Positions 11,752-23,900 of a stretch of DNA of 64,000 nucleotides are shown piece after piece. Both the position numbers and the translations under genes were made by a program. The notes under the pieces are model-generated. The model ran no database searches. It saw only the letters and a program-made list of their open reading frames with translations, and was not told the DNA's origin. Every line of letters starts with the position of its first letter. The stretch's first letter is position 1. This DNA comes from Mytilus edulis (lineage: Eukaryota; Mollusca; Bivalvia; Mytilida; Mytilidae), in assembly GCF_963676685.1 (NCBI RefSeq), contig NC_092344.1, positions 98,238,749-98,302,748 of the forward strand, read 5' to 3'.

Positions 11752-11841
11752 AAGGCACTTGTTTCTATCCATGGGAAGACCCACTATCTACTCTTAAATA
11801 TATGTTGATAGTGGGTCTTCCCAGGAATAGAAACAAGTGCC
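11752..11841. repeat. Near-perfect 90-bp palindrome
   Basis: The left arm starts GGCACTTGTTTCTATCCATG and continues with GGAAGACCCACTATC. The right arm mirrors it (GATAGTGGGTCTTCCC, then AATAGAAACAAGTGCC). Arms are about 36 bp around an AT-rich loop with TTAAATATATG. It could fold into a strong hairpin. It may be a minimal foldback MITE. Confidence 0.85.
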
Positions 11842-11962
11842 TGTGATCCTGCAATTAGTCTGACAGAATTTGAGGTTTAAATTTATGTATGATCAGTAAT
11901 AATAGCTAAACTCAGACCAGAGACATATGTCTCTGCTCAGACTAAACTAAAGGATTATTTAT

Positions 11963-14362
11963 TATACGACCGCAACAATTGAAAATTTTTTGGTCGTATA
12001 TTGGTATCACGTTGGCGGCGTCGTCCTAGTCCTCGTCGTCTGAAGACATTTAGTTTTTGCACTCTAAGTTTAGTAAGAGTAAACAGAAATCTATGAAATT
12101 TTAACATAAGGTCTATGACCACAAAAGGAAGGTTGGGATTGATTTTGGGAGTTTTGCTCCCAACGAATTAGGGGCCAAAAGGGTCCAAAATTAAACTTTG
12201 TTTGATTTCATCAATAATTGAACTAATGGGCTTCTTTGATACCGAATCTAACCGTGTATTTAGGTTCTTAATTTTTGGTCCCGTTTTCAAATAGGTCTAC
12301 ATTAAGGTCCAAAGGGTCAAAAATTAAACTTAGTTTGATTTTAACAAAAATTGAATTCTTGGGGTTCTTTGATATGCTGAATCTTAACATGTACTTAGTT
12401 TTTGTTGAGCCTGCGACTTTTGTTGCAGAAAACTCGACATAGGGATAGTGATCTGGCGGCGGCGGCGTTAGCTAACTTCTTAAAAGCTTTATATTTTAGA
12501 AGGTAAAAGACCTAGATGCTTCAAAACTTTGTATATAGATGCCTCATGTTACGAACTTTCCGTCAGTCACATATCCAATATCCTTGACCTCATTTTCATG
12601 GTTCAGTGACTACTTGGAAAAAAAACTTAAGATTTTTTGTAATGTTAAATTCTCTCTTATTATAAGCAATTGGATAACTATATTTGGTATGTGCGTACCT
12701 TGCAAGGTCCTCATGCCCGTCAGATAGTTTTCACTTGACCTCGACCTCATTTCATGGATCAGTGAACAAGGTTAAGTTTTGGTGGTCAAGTCCATATCTC
12801 AGATACTATAAGCAATAGGTCTAGTATATTTGATGTATGGAAGGACTGTAAGGTGTACATGTCCAACTGGCAGGTGTCATCTGACCTTGACCTCATTTTC
12901 ATGGTTCAGTGGTCAAAGATAAGTTTTTGAGTTTTGGTCTATTTTTTTAATGACTTTATGCATTAGGTCAACTATATTTGGTGTATGGAAATATTTTATG
13001 ATCTATACGTCTGTTACCCAGGTTTAATTTGACCTTGACCTCATTTTCACAGTCCATTGCTAAGTGTTAAGTGTTTGTGTTTTGGGCTGTTTTGTTCTTA
13101 ATTAATAAGCAATAAGTCAAATATATTTGTTGTATTGAAGAATTATTAGCTGTACATGTCTGCCTGGCATGGTTCATCTGACCTTAACCTCATTTTCATA
13201 GTTCATTGATCAATGTTTCATTTTCTTAGTTAATGTTGAGTTTATGTGACAGTTGTAATAAAGCTTTATATTTAGGTCCATAAACATAATATCAATGATT
13301 AGTAAAGAAGGCAAGACATTTCAGCGTGTGCACTCTTGTTTGATTATGGGCCCAGTTTTCAAGTTGGTCCAAATCGGGGTTCAAAATTAAAATTCGTTTG
13401 ATTTCAACAAAAATTCAATATATGGGATTCTTCAATATGCTGAATCTAACCATGTATTTAGATTTTTAATATTTAGGATCGGTTATCAAATTGGTCCACA
13501 TTGAGGTCTAAAGGGTCCAAAATTGAATTCTTGGGGTTCTTTGATATGATGAATCTAACCATGTATTTAGATTTTGGATATTGGAATACCACAAAGGGAT
13601 GGTAAGAATTGTCTTTGGGAGTTATGGCTCACACCGTTAAGGAATAAGGTGCAAAAACAGGGGAAAAAGGGTTTCCAGGTTAATGAACAATTACTTAAGT
13701 ACTAAACATAATTTAAAAGCAGTGTAAGGTTGGTAATTGAAACTCATTTTAATAGCTCACCTAAACTGCTCTTAAATTATGTATATTGGAAATTTGCCAA
13801 AAACTTTGTTATAAATAAATTCCATTGGAAATTTTCCAAAAACTTTAGTTTAATGAACTTCATTGGAAATTTGCCAATATAAAATGTTGCAATGTAGTTA
13901 TCTTTCTTTGTCCAGAATAGTAGTCAAATCAACTTAAATCATGACTATGACATTTTATATTTTATGATATATTTAAACGAGTAGTTATTGTTGAAAACTC
14001 CATTAGAAATTTGAATTGAAATCATTTTTGGAATATGGGAAAGGGGCGGGGAGGTGAAAAAAAAATTTTGGGGTTCAATTTTTCTTATTTCAGATTTCAG
14101 AAATGAAAAAGAAAATTTCTTCAAATATCAAAAGATTAATATTCAACAGCATAGTGAATTGCTCAAAAGCAAAAAAAAACCCAAACATTTTAAGTTCATT
14201 AGACCCCATTTATTCTGTGTCAGAAACCTATGATGTGTCAACTATTTAATCACAATCCAAATTCAGAGATGTATCCAATTTGAATGTTGTGTCCATACTA
14301 TTCCCAACCGTTCAGGGTTCGACCTCTGCGGTCGTATAAAGCTGCGCCCTGAGGAGCATCTT
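11963..14362 (-). mobile_element. TATACGACCGCA repeat element, copy 1 (interrupted)
   Basis: Termini are TATACGACCGCA at 11963 and TGCGGTCGTATA ending about 14338, followed by the family tail AAGCTGCGCCCTGAGGAGCA. The body contains diverged blocks like those of the copies at 34110-35718 and 47857-49775, in the opposite orientation (GTTTGATTTCATCAAAAATTG-type text, CCAAAGGGTCAAAAATTAAA). It is split by another repeat at about 12410-13345. Non-coding. Confidence 0.8.
12410..13345 (+). mobile_element. Nested repeat with CCTTGACCTCATTTTCATGG units
   Basis: Inserted inside the element at 11963-14362. The host text breaks at about TTAGTTTTT|GTTGAGCC and resumes at CTTG|TTTGATTATGGGCCC. It begins GTTGAGCCTGCGACTTTTGT with a GGC run (12457-12466), then repeats a block of about 140 bp five times, each with a variant of TGACCTCATTTTCATGGTTC, and ends near GGCAAGACATTTCAGCGTGT. 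I see no coding sequence. Confidence 0.7.
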
Positions 14363-14629
14363 TTTTTATATATATTTTCGAACATTTAAGGTGTCATCAG
14401 GTTTTTGTCAGTGATTTTTTTGTTGTGATCTGGACATGTCTTTATTTAAATGTGCATTGGAAAATACTCTTTTATCGTTATTACAAAGTCCTCTAATCTG
14501 AATTTCTCAATTGCCAATAAACGTTGTGCCAGTGTTTGGCAAATCAAGACCCCACTTAAAAGAAAGAAAGAGATGAACAGCCCTGTTTGTCAATAATTAA
14601 TGAAATAATAAATTAATACATAGTTCGTT

Positions 14630-15180
14630 TTTTTATATCCAACATCCTGCATTAGCATGGTCCCGAGGTTGTTGGACTCCTTCCCGTACTGAAATAAACC
14701 CGATGCCGAAAGAGGAGTCGAGGAGGCATTTATTCCAAGGCATTTTTAGATGTACGTTTTCTTTACCCGAACAGGTCAGGTCAAATGGGACCCCATTGCT
14801 TGGGGATGACAAATCCTCAAGTAGGGAGAGTAACACGCTCTCTCTACGTCAAAAACCTTAGCAACATCTCTATGAAGGGTTCGTAGGTGAGTTTGTTGCA
14901 GGGCAATACTTCTGTGCCTATCCAACACACAAGTAGCCTCTTTTTCAAGAAGGACTTCAAATGTTCATCCCTTTATCCCGGCCGACTAATTTTGCAGAAC
15001 ACTGCTAACTCGGTTTTATTTTGTATGTTTACTTTCTTAAAAACTCCCAATGGTTAAATCGGATGTAGAAATAATCCTAGCCTTGGACCATCACCTGCTT
15101 TAATAAACGGTTCGTCCGTTTGACTTTGCTGGATGCTCAAATACACAGCTACGTCCGGATAGAATGTGAACCTTACTAAA
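14630..15180. other. Unexplained GC-richer island
   Basis: This block stands out from its surroundings by base composition (many CCG, GGCC and CCC stretches, for example ATCCCGGCCGACTAATTTTG). It is not one of the repeats I can recognise here. The longest frame is 67 codons on the minus strand (14836-14633) with no family resemblance. A decayed gene, a structured RNA and an unknown repeat are all possible. Confidence 0.35.
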
Positions 15181-15189
15181 TCACGACTG

Positions 15190-17050
15190 ACCTGTTTTTA
15201 TCTTGTCGAAATTAATAATATTTAAAAATATATAATTTTTTTATATATATATAGGCCTATATATGTCACAGGATGTTTGGTAATTTTCTGCATTCAAAAA
15301 GGCATATCTCCGTCAATTTACCTTGCTTCAAATATTTGTCACTGGACCGTCCTCGTAATCAGCAAGCATTCAATTCAATCAATAGAACTTTTTACAATTG
15401 TTGGGAATGGAAAAATTGTTCAAATGACTTTTAGATATTGGTATTTGAAAATGCTTCCTTCTCATCACGTTAACGTCAGAACTCAATAGCAACTGCACGT
15501 CCTTTTCGGATTTAGACAGATAAACATGGAATAAAATTTAGCATCCTCATCTTCCAAATTTTTCGGGGAGAACAAAACTATTCAATAACAAATAAATGGC
15601 TATCGATTCTGGATCAATTTAAATGTACCTGTATCTGAAATATAAAACCAAATGTCCTCTGCTGCATGTGTTCATTTTCTGACCTCTCCTCACTAGGAAT
15701 AAGGAAATAAGAGTTAAGCTACACCACTGAAAACTACTTCATAGACTTTCCCCGAGTGGTTATTTTTTATTTTGTTATTTAAAAAAAAACGGTGGTCGTT
15801 CGAGTTTATGAAAATATAAGTATGATTTTCGATTTTTTTTGTTTTTACGTTGTAAAGTTTGTTGCTGTATCAACTAATGCCACATTTGTGATATAACAGG
15901 AGAGAAAATCAAGCCGTCGATAGAGGGAATATAAAACATCAGATTATTTGCATGGATATGTTTTGATAAGCAAAATTAATATTTAATAAATACTTCAAAG
16001 ATTTAAATTTTATAAAAGTATTGAGGTCAGTCAGTTACGTATGTACATTTAAATTTGTTAGGTAACGTTTCAAACATGACCTTAAACCTTAGAAATAAAA
16101 GAACAGTACCACAATTCCGTGTTATAACATTCTGTGAAGTTTATTTTATTTGGATATGGTTATTTAACATGGAAATAAGAGAGAATATTAAAATAATGAG
16201 CTATTAGTCCACAAAACGGATAACTACGGTCATAACTGGGGCCAATATATAGATGTATTATTTCAAGGTCAAGTTACCTTTCTTATCGCTTTTATATTCA
16301 AAGATGACCACTCTCTGGCAATACAGAGGATTTATATATGAACTGATTCAATATAAGCCAAACATCGAACTTCCTATCAATAAAAAAAAAATACAAAGTA
16401 AAAAAACAACAACAATATTACGACGAAATAAATGATGGTGAACTAAAGTTATGTTATACACATTTTACGATAATATCCCTTGCATACTTTCATTGTCCAC
16501 TATTTTTTTCAGCATGACAGCATAGGAACCAGAAATTAAATACATGTACGGCTGCAACAACTTGCTTTACTTAATCTCAAAAAACGGATAAAAAATTTAA
16601 CATGTCAATTTCACTTTCTATTCTAGATAGTTCCATTCCTATTGTCTTATTTAACTATGTATATGTTATATTTTAAATTAACACGATTGTGCATTGCAAT
16701 GTTTCTTTTTTACACAAAATACGCATTACCCTCAAATGACCTCATTTCTATATACAAAAAGTCGCAATTGTATAATATATATTTACTTGAATTTTGAAGG
16801 CCATTTACTTTTCAGTCTCCTTATATAATTTTCCAGTACACTTATTTTTATTTTTTCACTTGAATAGGTTTTCTGAATGTTGAAAAATTATATAAATCTA
16901 CAGTTGTTTACAGTATATACATAAACCTTTATGTGTTGTCACTAAATTAAGAAAATACTTGTGAACAATATTGGAATGTAACTGCATTGCAAGTTTTGTC
17001 TTGTATCATAAAGAAGTTTTTGTTTCAGTCAACCAGAATCTATTGCACGG
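15190..17050. other. AT-rich intergenic DNA, nothing recognised
   Basis: Low-complexity AT-rich sequence between the island above and the 3' end of the minus-strand membrane-protein gene. On the minus strand, AATAAA hexamers at 17057-17052 and about 16852-16847 are possible poly(A) signals for that gene. No exon could be supported. Confidence 0.4.
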
Positions 17051-17909
17051 TTTTATTTTGTTTCCAGAAATTGTAATACATTCCCGGAAAGATATCTGTT
17101 AGCATAAGTCTGACTTATTTCAACAACACAGTCAACAATTGTGTCCTTTTTTCTGTGACGGTCTGACTAGCGGATGAACAATACATATTTGAGTATAAAC
17201 GGGCGGCTCCTTCTTTTTTCTGTGACGATCCGACTTGCGGATTAACAATATAAATACTTGAAGTATAAACAATAAATATTTTATAACAATAAATACACAT
17301 TTACAGTATACATAAACAGGGGTAATAAATCAACTGGGGACAAAGTGAAAGCCGTATATATACAATGAACTTAAATAAAAGATGTGAATTATTTCGTCTT
17401 TCTCCATGAAAATTTCTTTTTCTTTTCATTTTGGGGCATTTTGAATGAATGATTCAGAAATAACAATAGATGAATCACTGCAACGGGCTGTGGAAACTTA
17501 AGAGGTCCGAGAACGAATATCCCCTTAAAACTGACTAAAGGAAAAAGTTGAATAAATATTTATACATCATTGTACATTATACATGTCTACATGTTCAGTT
17601 CATAGAATTAAGCAATTGTGATGCGACTATAAAGTAACAATTCTCTAAGGCTAACTTTTGACTACTCTTTTTGATTTTCATGCTCTCAAATCTTTTGGCT
17701 TTCTAAGCTTTCGTTCAAGAGCGTTTCTGCGATAAAGTACATTAAGGCCATAATAGAAACATGTGTTTCACGCACGAAAATCACACATATATGTGTGTTT
17801 TTGTATAATATTCAATTCTAAAACAAATTGGTATACATAATACAGCAAATGTACCACACTTGAACAGCTCAATATATATCTAATAAAGAATTAAAAAGGT
17901 TTTGATTGG

Positions 17910-20900
17910 TCATGTTGAGTTTTGATTGTCTGTTGTTGTTTCACTGCTTTGACTGGGCGTACATCGATCTACTTGGCCCGACGTTTCTGGTGTAAAAGCA
18001 CGATTATCGAACGAGCTTTCCGATATCACATTTTCACCAGTGTCCTCTGGCGATATATGTTCTAATGAGATACTAATATGATTTTCACTACTGTCTGGAT
18101 TGTCTATAGATGAAGATGGTCCTTGTATAACTGTCCCATCTGTAGTTTGATGATTGGAATGATAGTAAGGATGACTTTGAGACATCACGTATAATGGATT
18201 TGGACATTCAGAGTCCATTTTAAGTACTTCAGAATAGGCTGGCGGTAAATATTCATCATTTGATTCTTTAACTACATCTTCGTATGCTGGTGGTGTGATG
18301 ATCTCCGCAGTTGAATCACATCGATCACGATGTTGGTCTCGAGAAGACATTAACAGATCAGCTATGGTCGTTACCATTAATCTTCGACCTGCAACACAAT
18401 CATAGTGTGACATTGGTCATAAAACAATCAAATTTACTTTTATTTCAATATTTCGACATACTTTCCCTAATTTTATTTGTTTTTGCTCTTGTCCACACAA
18501 TTTTTCAATACTGCAATGCAAACGTGTTTCCCCTTCTCTTAATTATTTGTAATACTAGCACTACAACAAAATGTAGATAATAAAGTTTATCAAAGACACC
18601 GATTGAACCCAATTGTAACTTGTGCTACCATAGAAAATCCATGGTGGTTATCTTGGCCATTATATAATTAGGTTATTTGCGTTACCAATATTTAGCAAAC
18701 ATGAATAAAATAATGCAGTTTACTTGCATGAATTTTCGAGTTCATATTTAAAAAGACAACTTTTACGAAATAAAAAAAAAACGACTTTGGATTTATAAGG
18801 AAGATGATCGGAGATAATTCTTGTTAGTTTCACTTTGTTTCATAATAGAATGTAACGAATATCTCATCATTTTGTTTTAGCAGGAGCAGCGGAAGCGTGT
18901 CTAATTTTTATCCAAATTTTCCCTTTATAAATTACTGTACTTGATGATTTATTTCAAAATCCTTCGATATAGTTACCTTTTATTTTGTGTTTCCTCTGTT
19001 CATATATATAATAATAAAAATGCTGCACTACCTTTACTTCAAAAACAGAACAGCTAGGTGATCGACATTCTTTCATTAACTCTTATGATTATTTTGGAAA
19101 TAAAATGATAGACCCTACATTTGATCAGTTATAAAAATGATATTTTTATGGGTCAGTATCCATTAATAGAATTTTCTGATGTTTTGAATGGATAATGTAG
19201 TGCAGCAGAAAAACGAAGGCCCTCACTATAATTCATAAACACTATATGATGAGACTGTCGAAAGTGTAAATATGCATTGCTTAATTAACGATGGTAAATA
19301 CCTCCATATCCCGGCATGCTGCCTCGTAGATTCTCTTCGCCTCGGGATCGTCCAACAGGAACCGGACGTCGACATCTCTCTCCTGTTCTTCTTAAAACCA
19401 TTAAACATATTGCACAAGGAATCAGTAATCCAATGGCAAGCAACAAGTAGGAATACTGGGGAGGGTCTTCATTTCTGAAATAAATCAACAAAACATAAAT
19501 ATTTTTACCGCATGTTAATTTCCTTCAGTATGTTGTTTGTGTAGATGATAGTCTCATGTTGTCACTACATTTGTATTACCATATAAGCAGCTACTCCAAT
19601 AATTACGGACAGGTTACACTTACATAAAGCGTACCAAAATATCAAATAACGATGCATGTGGCGTGCTGTTACCACTACTGTCAAATACTCGCATACATTA
19701 TGGTACATGTATAACAGATACATGTGTTGCAAGACCAAATATACTAATATTAACTTCCATAGAAATATTATAACTTCTGGATTATAGTATTAAATCATTC
19801 TTAAAATAGTTGCTTTAAGTAACGATCGAGCTTGTCATACAAATGTTACATCTGCATCCACTACTTACGAAACTAATCATTGGGCTGATTTGTTTACATT
19901 TTTCAGACTCTAAACAATTCAGAAGTTGCCAAACTGAATAGCTTCTAAGTCTTGACATTTTTTGAGAAATTTGTGTTGTTATTTAGATGTCTCATTGTCG
20001 TATACCTCACATTTCTGTTTATCATAAGTACTGAAGCGAAGTCATTAGGCGCAATGTTACTGCCACTGCCACAATGACCCGTTTAATACTCACCAACAGC
20101 AAAGTTGCTATATACACTGTACTACAAAGATATTCAACAGCAACCTTAAAGGGTCAGTAAATAATGCTCACTACAAAAAGGGTCAGTAAATAATGTACAC
20201 TACAAAAAGGGTCGGTAAATAATGTACACTACAAAAAAGGACAGTAAATAATGTACACTACAAAAAGGGCCAGTAAATAATGTACACTTAAAAAAAGACA
20301 GTTTATAATGTACACTAGAACTGACGGACATCTTAATATATATAGTACTAGAGCATATTATTACTACAACCATAATTTCAGCAAACTGCAGCTTATCAAA
20401 TAACCGTCCATGACAGAGACAGGTCTAGAGGGGGATAAGAATATGCATAAAGTCTGTCTTTCTGTCTGTCTGTCTGTCAAACCGGCGTTATTTGAGAACT
20501 ACTGATCCATAGTTGTTTCCTATGATGGTCAAACGATCTGTATACTTTTTGGTGAAAATAAGATTTAAACTTTTTGAGTTACGGGACTTAATAACTTAAA
20601 CAGGGGTGTGTTTTTTCACATGTCGCGCCATAACTCAATAAACAGCTGCGCCATGAGCGCATGATACGCCCGACGTCTTGTGTGGAAGTTTTATGCAATA
20701 TTCATAAATAGTTTCTGAGGAAGTTTTAAGCAATAACCATTTATTGTTTTTGAGACACGGAAGGACATGTGAAACCCCCCCCCCCCCCACCCTGTTTTTT
20801 TTTTACAAATATCACTAAAATAAAATTTTGAATCAAACCAAAATGTATACAGATCTTTAAATTAGTATAACAAAGAAGTGTGTACAGTTTCAAGCAATAA

Positions 20901-23900
20901 TCATAAATTGTTTTTGAGATACGGCGCGACATGTAAAAAAAAACCCTCCCCTTTTTTACAAAATACTCAACTCAAAAATAAAATTTTGAGTCATCACCAA
21001 AAAGTATACAGATCTTTAGATTAATATAACAAAGAAGTGTGTAAAGTTTTAAGCAATAATCATAAATCGTTTTTGAGATACAGCACGACATGTAAAAAAA
21101 CCCTCCCCCTTTTTTACAAAATACTCAATAACTCAAAAATGAAATTTTTAATCATCACCAAAAAGTATACAGATCTTTAGATTAATATAACAAAGAAGTG
21201 TGTAAAGTTTTAAGCAATAATCATAAATCGTTTTTGAGATACGGCGCGACATGTAAAAAAACCCTCCCCCTTTTTTATAAAATACTCAAAAACTCAAAAA
21301 TGAAATTTTGAATCATCACCAAAAAGTATACAGATATTAAGATTAATATAACTAAGAAGTGTGTAAAGTTTTAAGCAATAATCAAGAAACGTTTTTGAGA
21401 AACGGTGCGACATGTGAAAAAAAAACACACCCCTGTTTTAGTTACATTGGTGCCGTAACTCAAAAAGTTTAAATCTTATTTTCACCAAAAAGTATACAGA
21501 TCATTTGACCATCATAAGAAACAACTCTATTAAGTTTCATGAAATTTGGATAAGTCGTTCTCAAGTTACGGTGCGACATGTTTACGCCGGACAGACGGAC
21601 AGACGGACGGACGGACGGACGGACGGACACCGGACATTTGTATACCATAATACGTCCCGTCAAAATTTTGACGGGCGTATAAAAACGATTTATGTTTATT
21701 GCTTAAAACTTTACACATTTCTTAGTTATATTAATCTAAAGATCTGTATACTTTTTGGTCATGATACAAGATTCTGTTGTAGAGTTATTGAGCTTGTCGC
21801 GCCGTAACGGTATCTCAAAAATGATTGATGATTATTGCTTAAAACTTTTCACACTTCTTAGTTCATTATTATATTAATCAAAAGATCTGTATACTTTTTG
21901 GTGATGATTCAAAATTTATTTTAGAGTTCAGGTTTTTGTAAATAAGGGGGTTTTCACATGTCACGCCATATATCAGAAACTATTTATGATTTTTACATAA
22001 AACTTCACGCACAAGACGACGGGCGTATCATGCGCTCATGGCGCAGCTTTTTATTGCAAGTTTCGCTCCAATCGCCTTAGCTTGCCAGCCCCCCCCCCCT
22101 TTTCGAAATCCTAGAACTGCACCTACATACGTACACAAAAAGATATTTCAATACTAACAACTAAAATAGCATCAGCTATAAGTATAATATGCAATCAACT
22201 TACTGGCAGCAGGGTGTAGTACCATACCCATTAAATGTTGAGTTACCGCAGCAACCGTAATAACAACTATTCCAGTATGATCCATCTAAAGCCATACATG
22301 TTGAACTTCTGGCACATTCTACTGTAAAAGGATAATGTTTGGTTTAAACATATTTTATTGTCAAAATAACAATAGGATTGGATACAAGTTATAACAATTA
22401 AAATAATTCTCTCCAAAAAAGTACAATAATACAAAATTTTAAGATGACAGCAATTATATAATTCAGTACAATATGAAAAATATATACAATAAATGTATTA
22501 TGTTTAAAAAACAACAGTTGGATACGAGTACATATGAAGATACAGCAATATTAATCAAAGAATTGTTTTGTATGGCGTATATAACTATGTATATTTCTGA
22601 AAAGGATTGTGTTTTGTTTAACACTAATTTCGTCTGTTCTAAATAAAATCGGTTCTTTGGAAATAGCAACGAAGTGTTGGATGTTTTCAAAGAGTTGATT
22701 TTCAAAATCTAAGGATAAAGAAAACTGTGACAATGAATGTATTTCGTAAGGAAAGAATTCTTAAGATGTTTAAACCGACGTTATTTTCTTTCTTTATAAA
22801 TGTTCATGTTCTATTTGTTGCCCTTTGGTTACGTAAATGGTATTTTTTTTGTTATTTCGCAACGTGTATCGACCATGTGCAAAGTTATATAAATTTTATG
22901 AAGCAGAACTTAGAATATTGTTCTTTTTTCGATTTACTCATTATTTTTAATGTAACTTGTAATCTCCCAAATCGCCTTATCAGTGGCGGATCCAGAACTT
23001 TTTGTAAAGGGGGGTGCTCCAGTCACGCTTTAGTGATTCCCTATATAAGCAACCAAATATTTCCAACGAAAAGGGGGGGGGGCGGCCCCCCCCCCCCCCC
23101 TGGATCCGCCTATGCTTATATTAAATTCCCCGCTTCTTACGAGTGAAGAAGACTGCACTGCATTTTCTCATTAATCCCAAAACTACACCGTCAAAATTTA
23201 ATCAAATTAGTTATCATTTATTGACCAATTGTTTGTTTTTTGACAGTCACACAACTGGTCAATTGTTTATTTTAGTCACACAACTTGTTAAGATTTTGTT
23301 GAATAGGGGGATATTCTCACTGAATTAGTATAATTTTACATAAACTTGTATGCTGTATACGGCTATCGTTTGGAGAAAAAAGGAACGGACAACCTATGTA
23401 GTATTTTACCACTGTCTGAAAGCTTAGAAGAATATTTATAATACCCCCCCCCCCCCCCCAAAAAAAAAAAAAAATAATTCACATGCTAATACTTTGTGAA
23501 AAAGAAACTGCAATAGACGAAAACTTATGTTCTGTTGAACCTTTTCAATAACTTTGACTTGATATCAAGAACAAGAAACAACAAATGGTATTAAACAAAT
23601 ATGTAAATTAAAAAAATGTTGAGCAAAAAGTCAATAAGCATTTAACAGATCAGCTTTCAATATCCCATAATAAAAATTCCCGTACTAAATTATTCATAAA
23701 TGGTAAAACGAGCTTACAAAGGCTGCCTGTACTGGTTATTACATGACCGAAATATAAAGTTTAAAATGTAAAACGTTTTGGTAGGTGTGGGATAATGCCT
23801 ACTGCTGAAAAAGACTGAAAAGTCTCTGGTCTTGGATTTGACCTACAAATTGAATGATAAGAGAATTTTGTTGTATTGCACGACTTTGATTCACGATCCT

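Noticed and set aside
16253..16435. Short plus-strand frame MYYFKVKLPF...
   Set aside because: A 60-codon frame in AT-rich DNA ending in poly-Lys from A-runs. No support.
22727..23146. 139-codon plus-strand frame
   Set aside because: Its second half is the 134-bp MITE and its C/G runs. The first half has no family resemblance and lies in an intron of the minus-strand gene.
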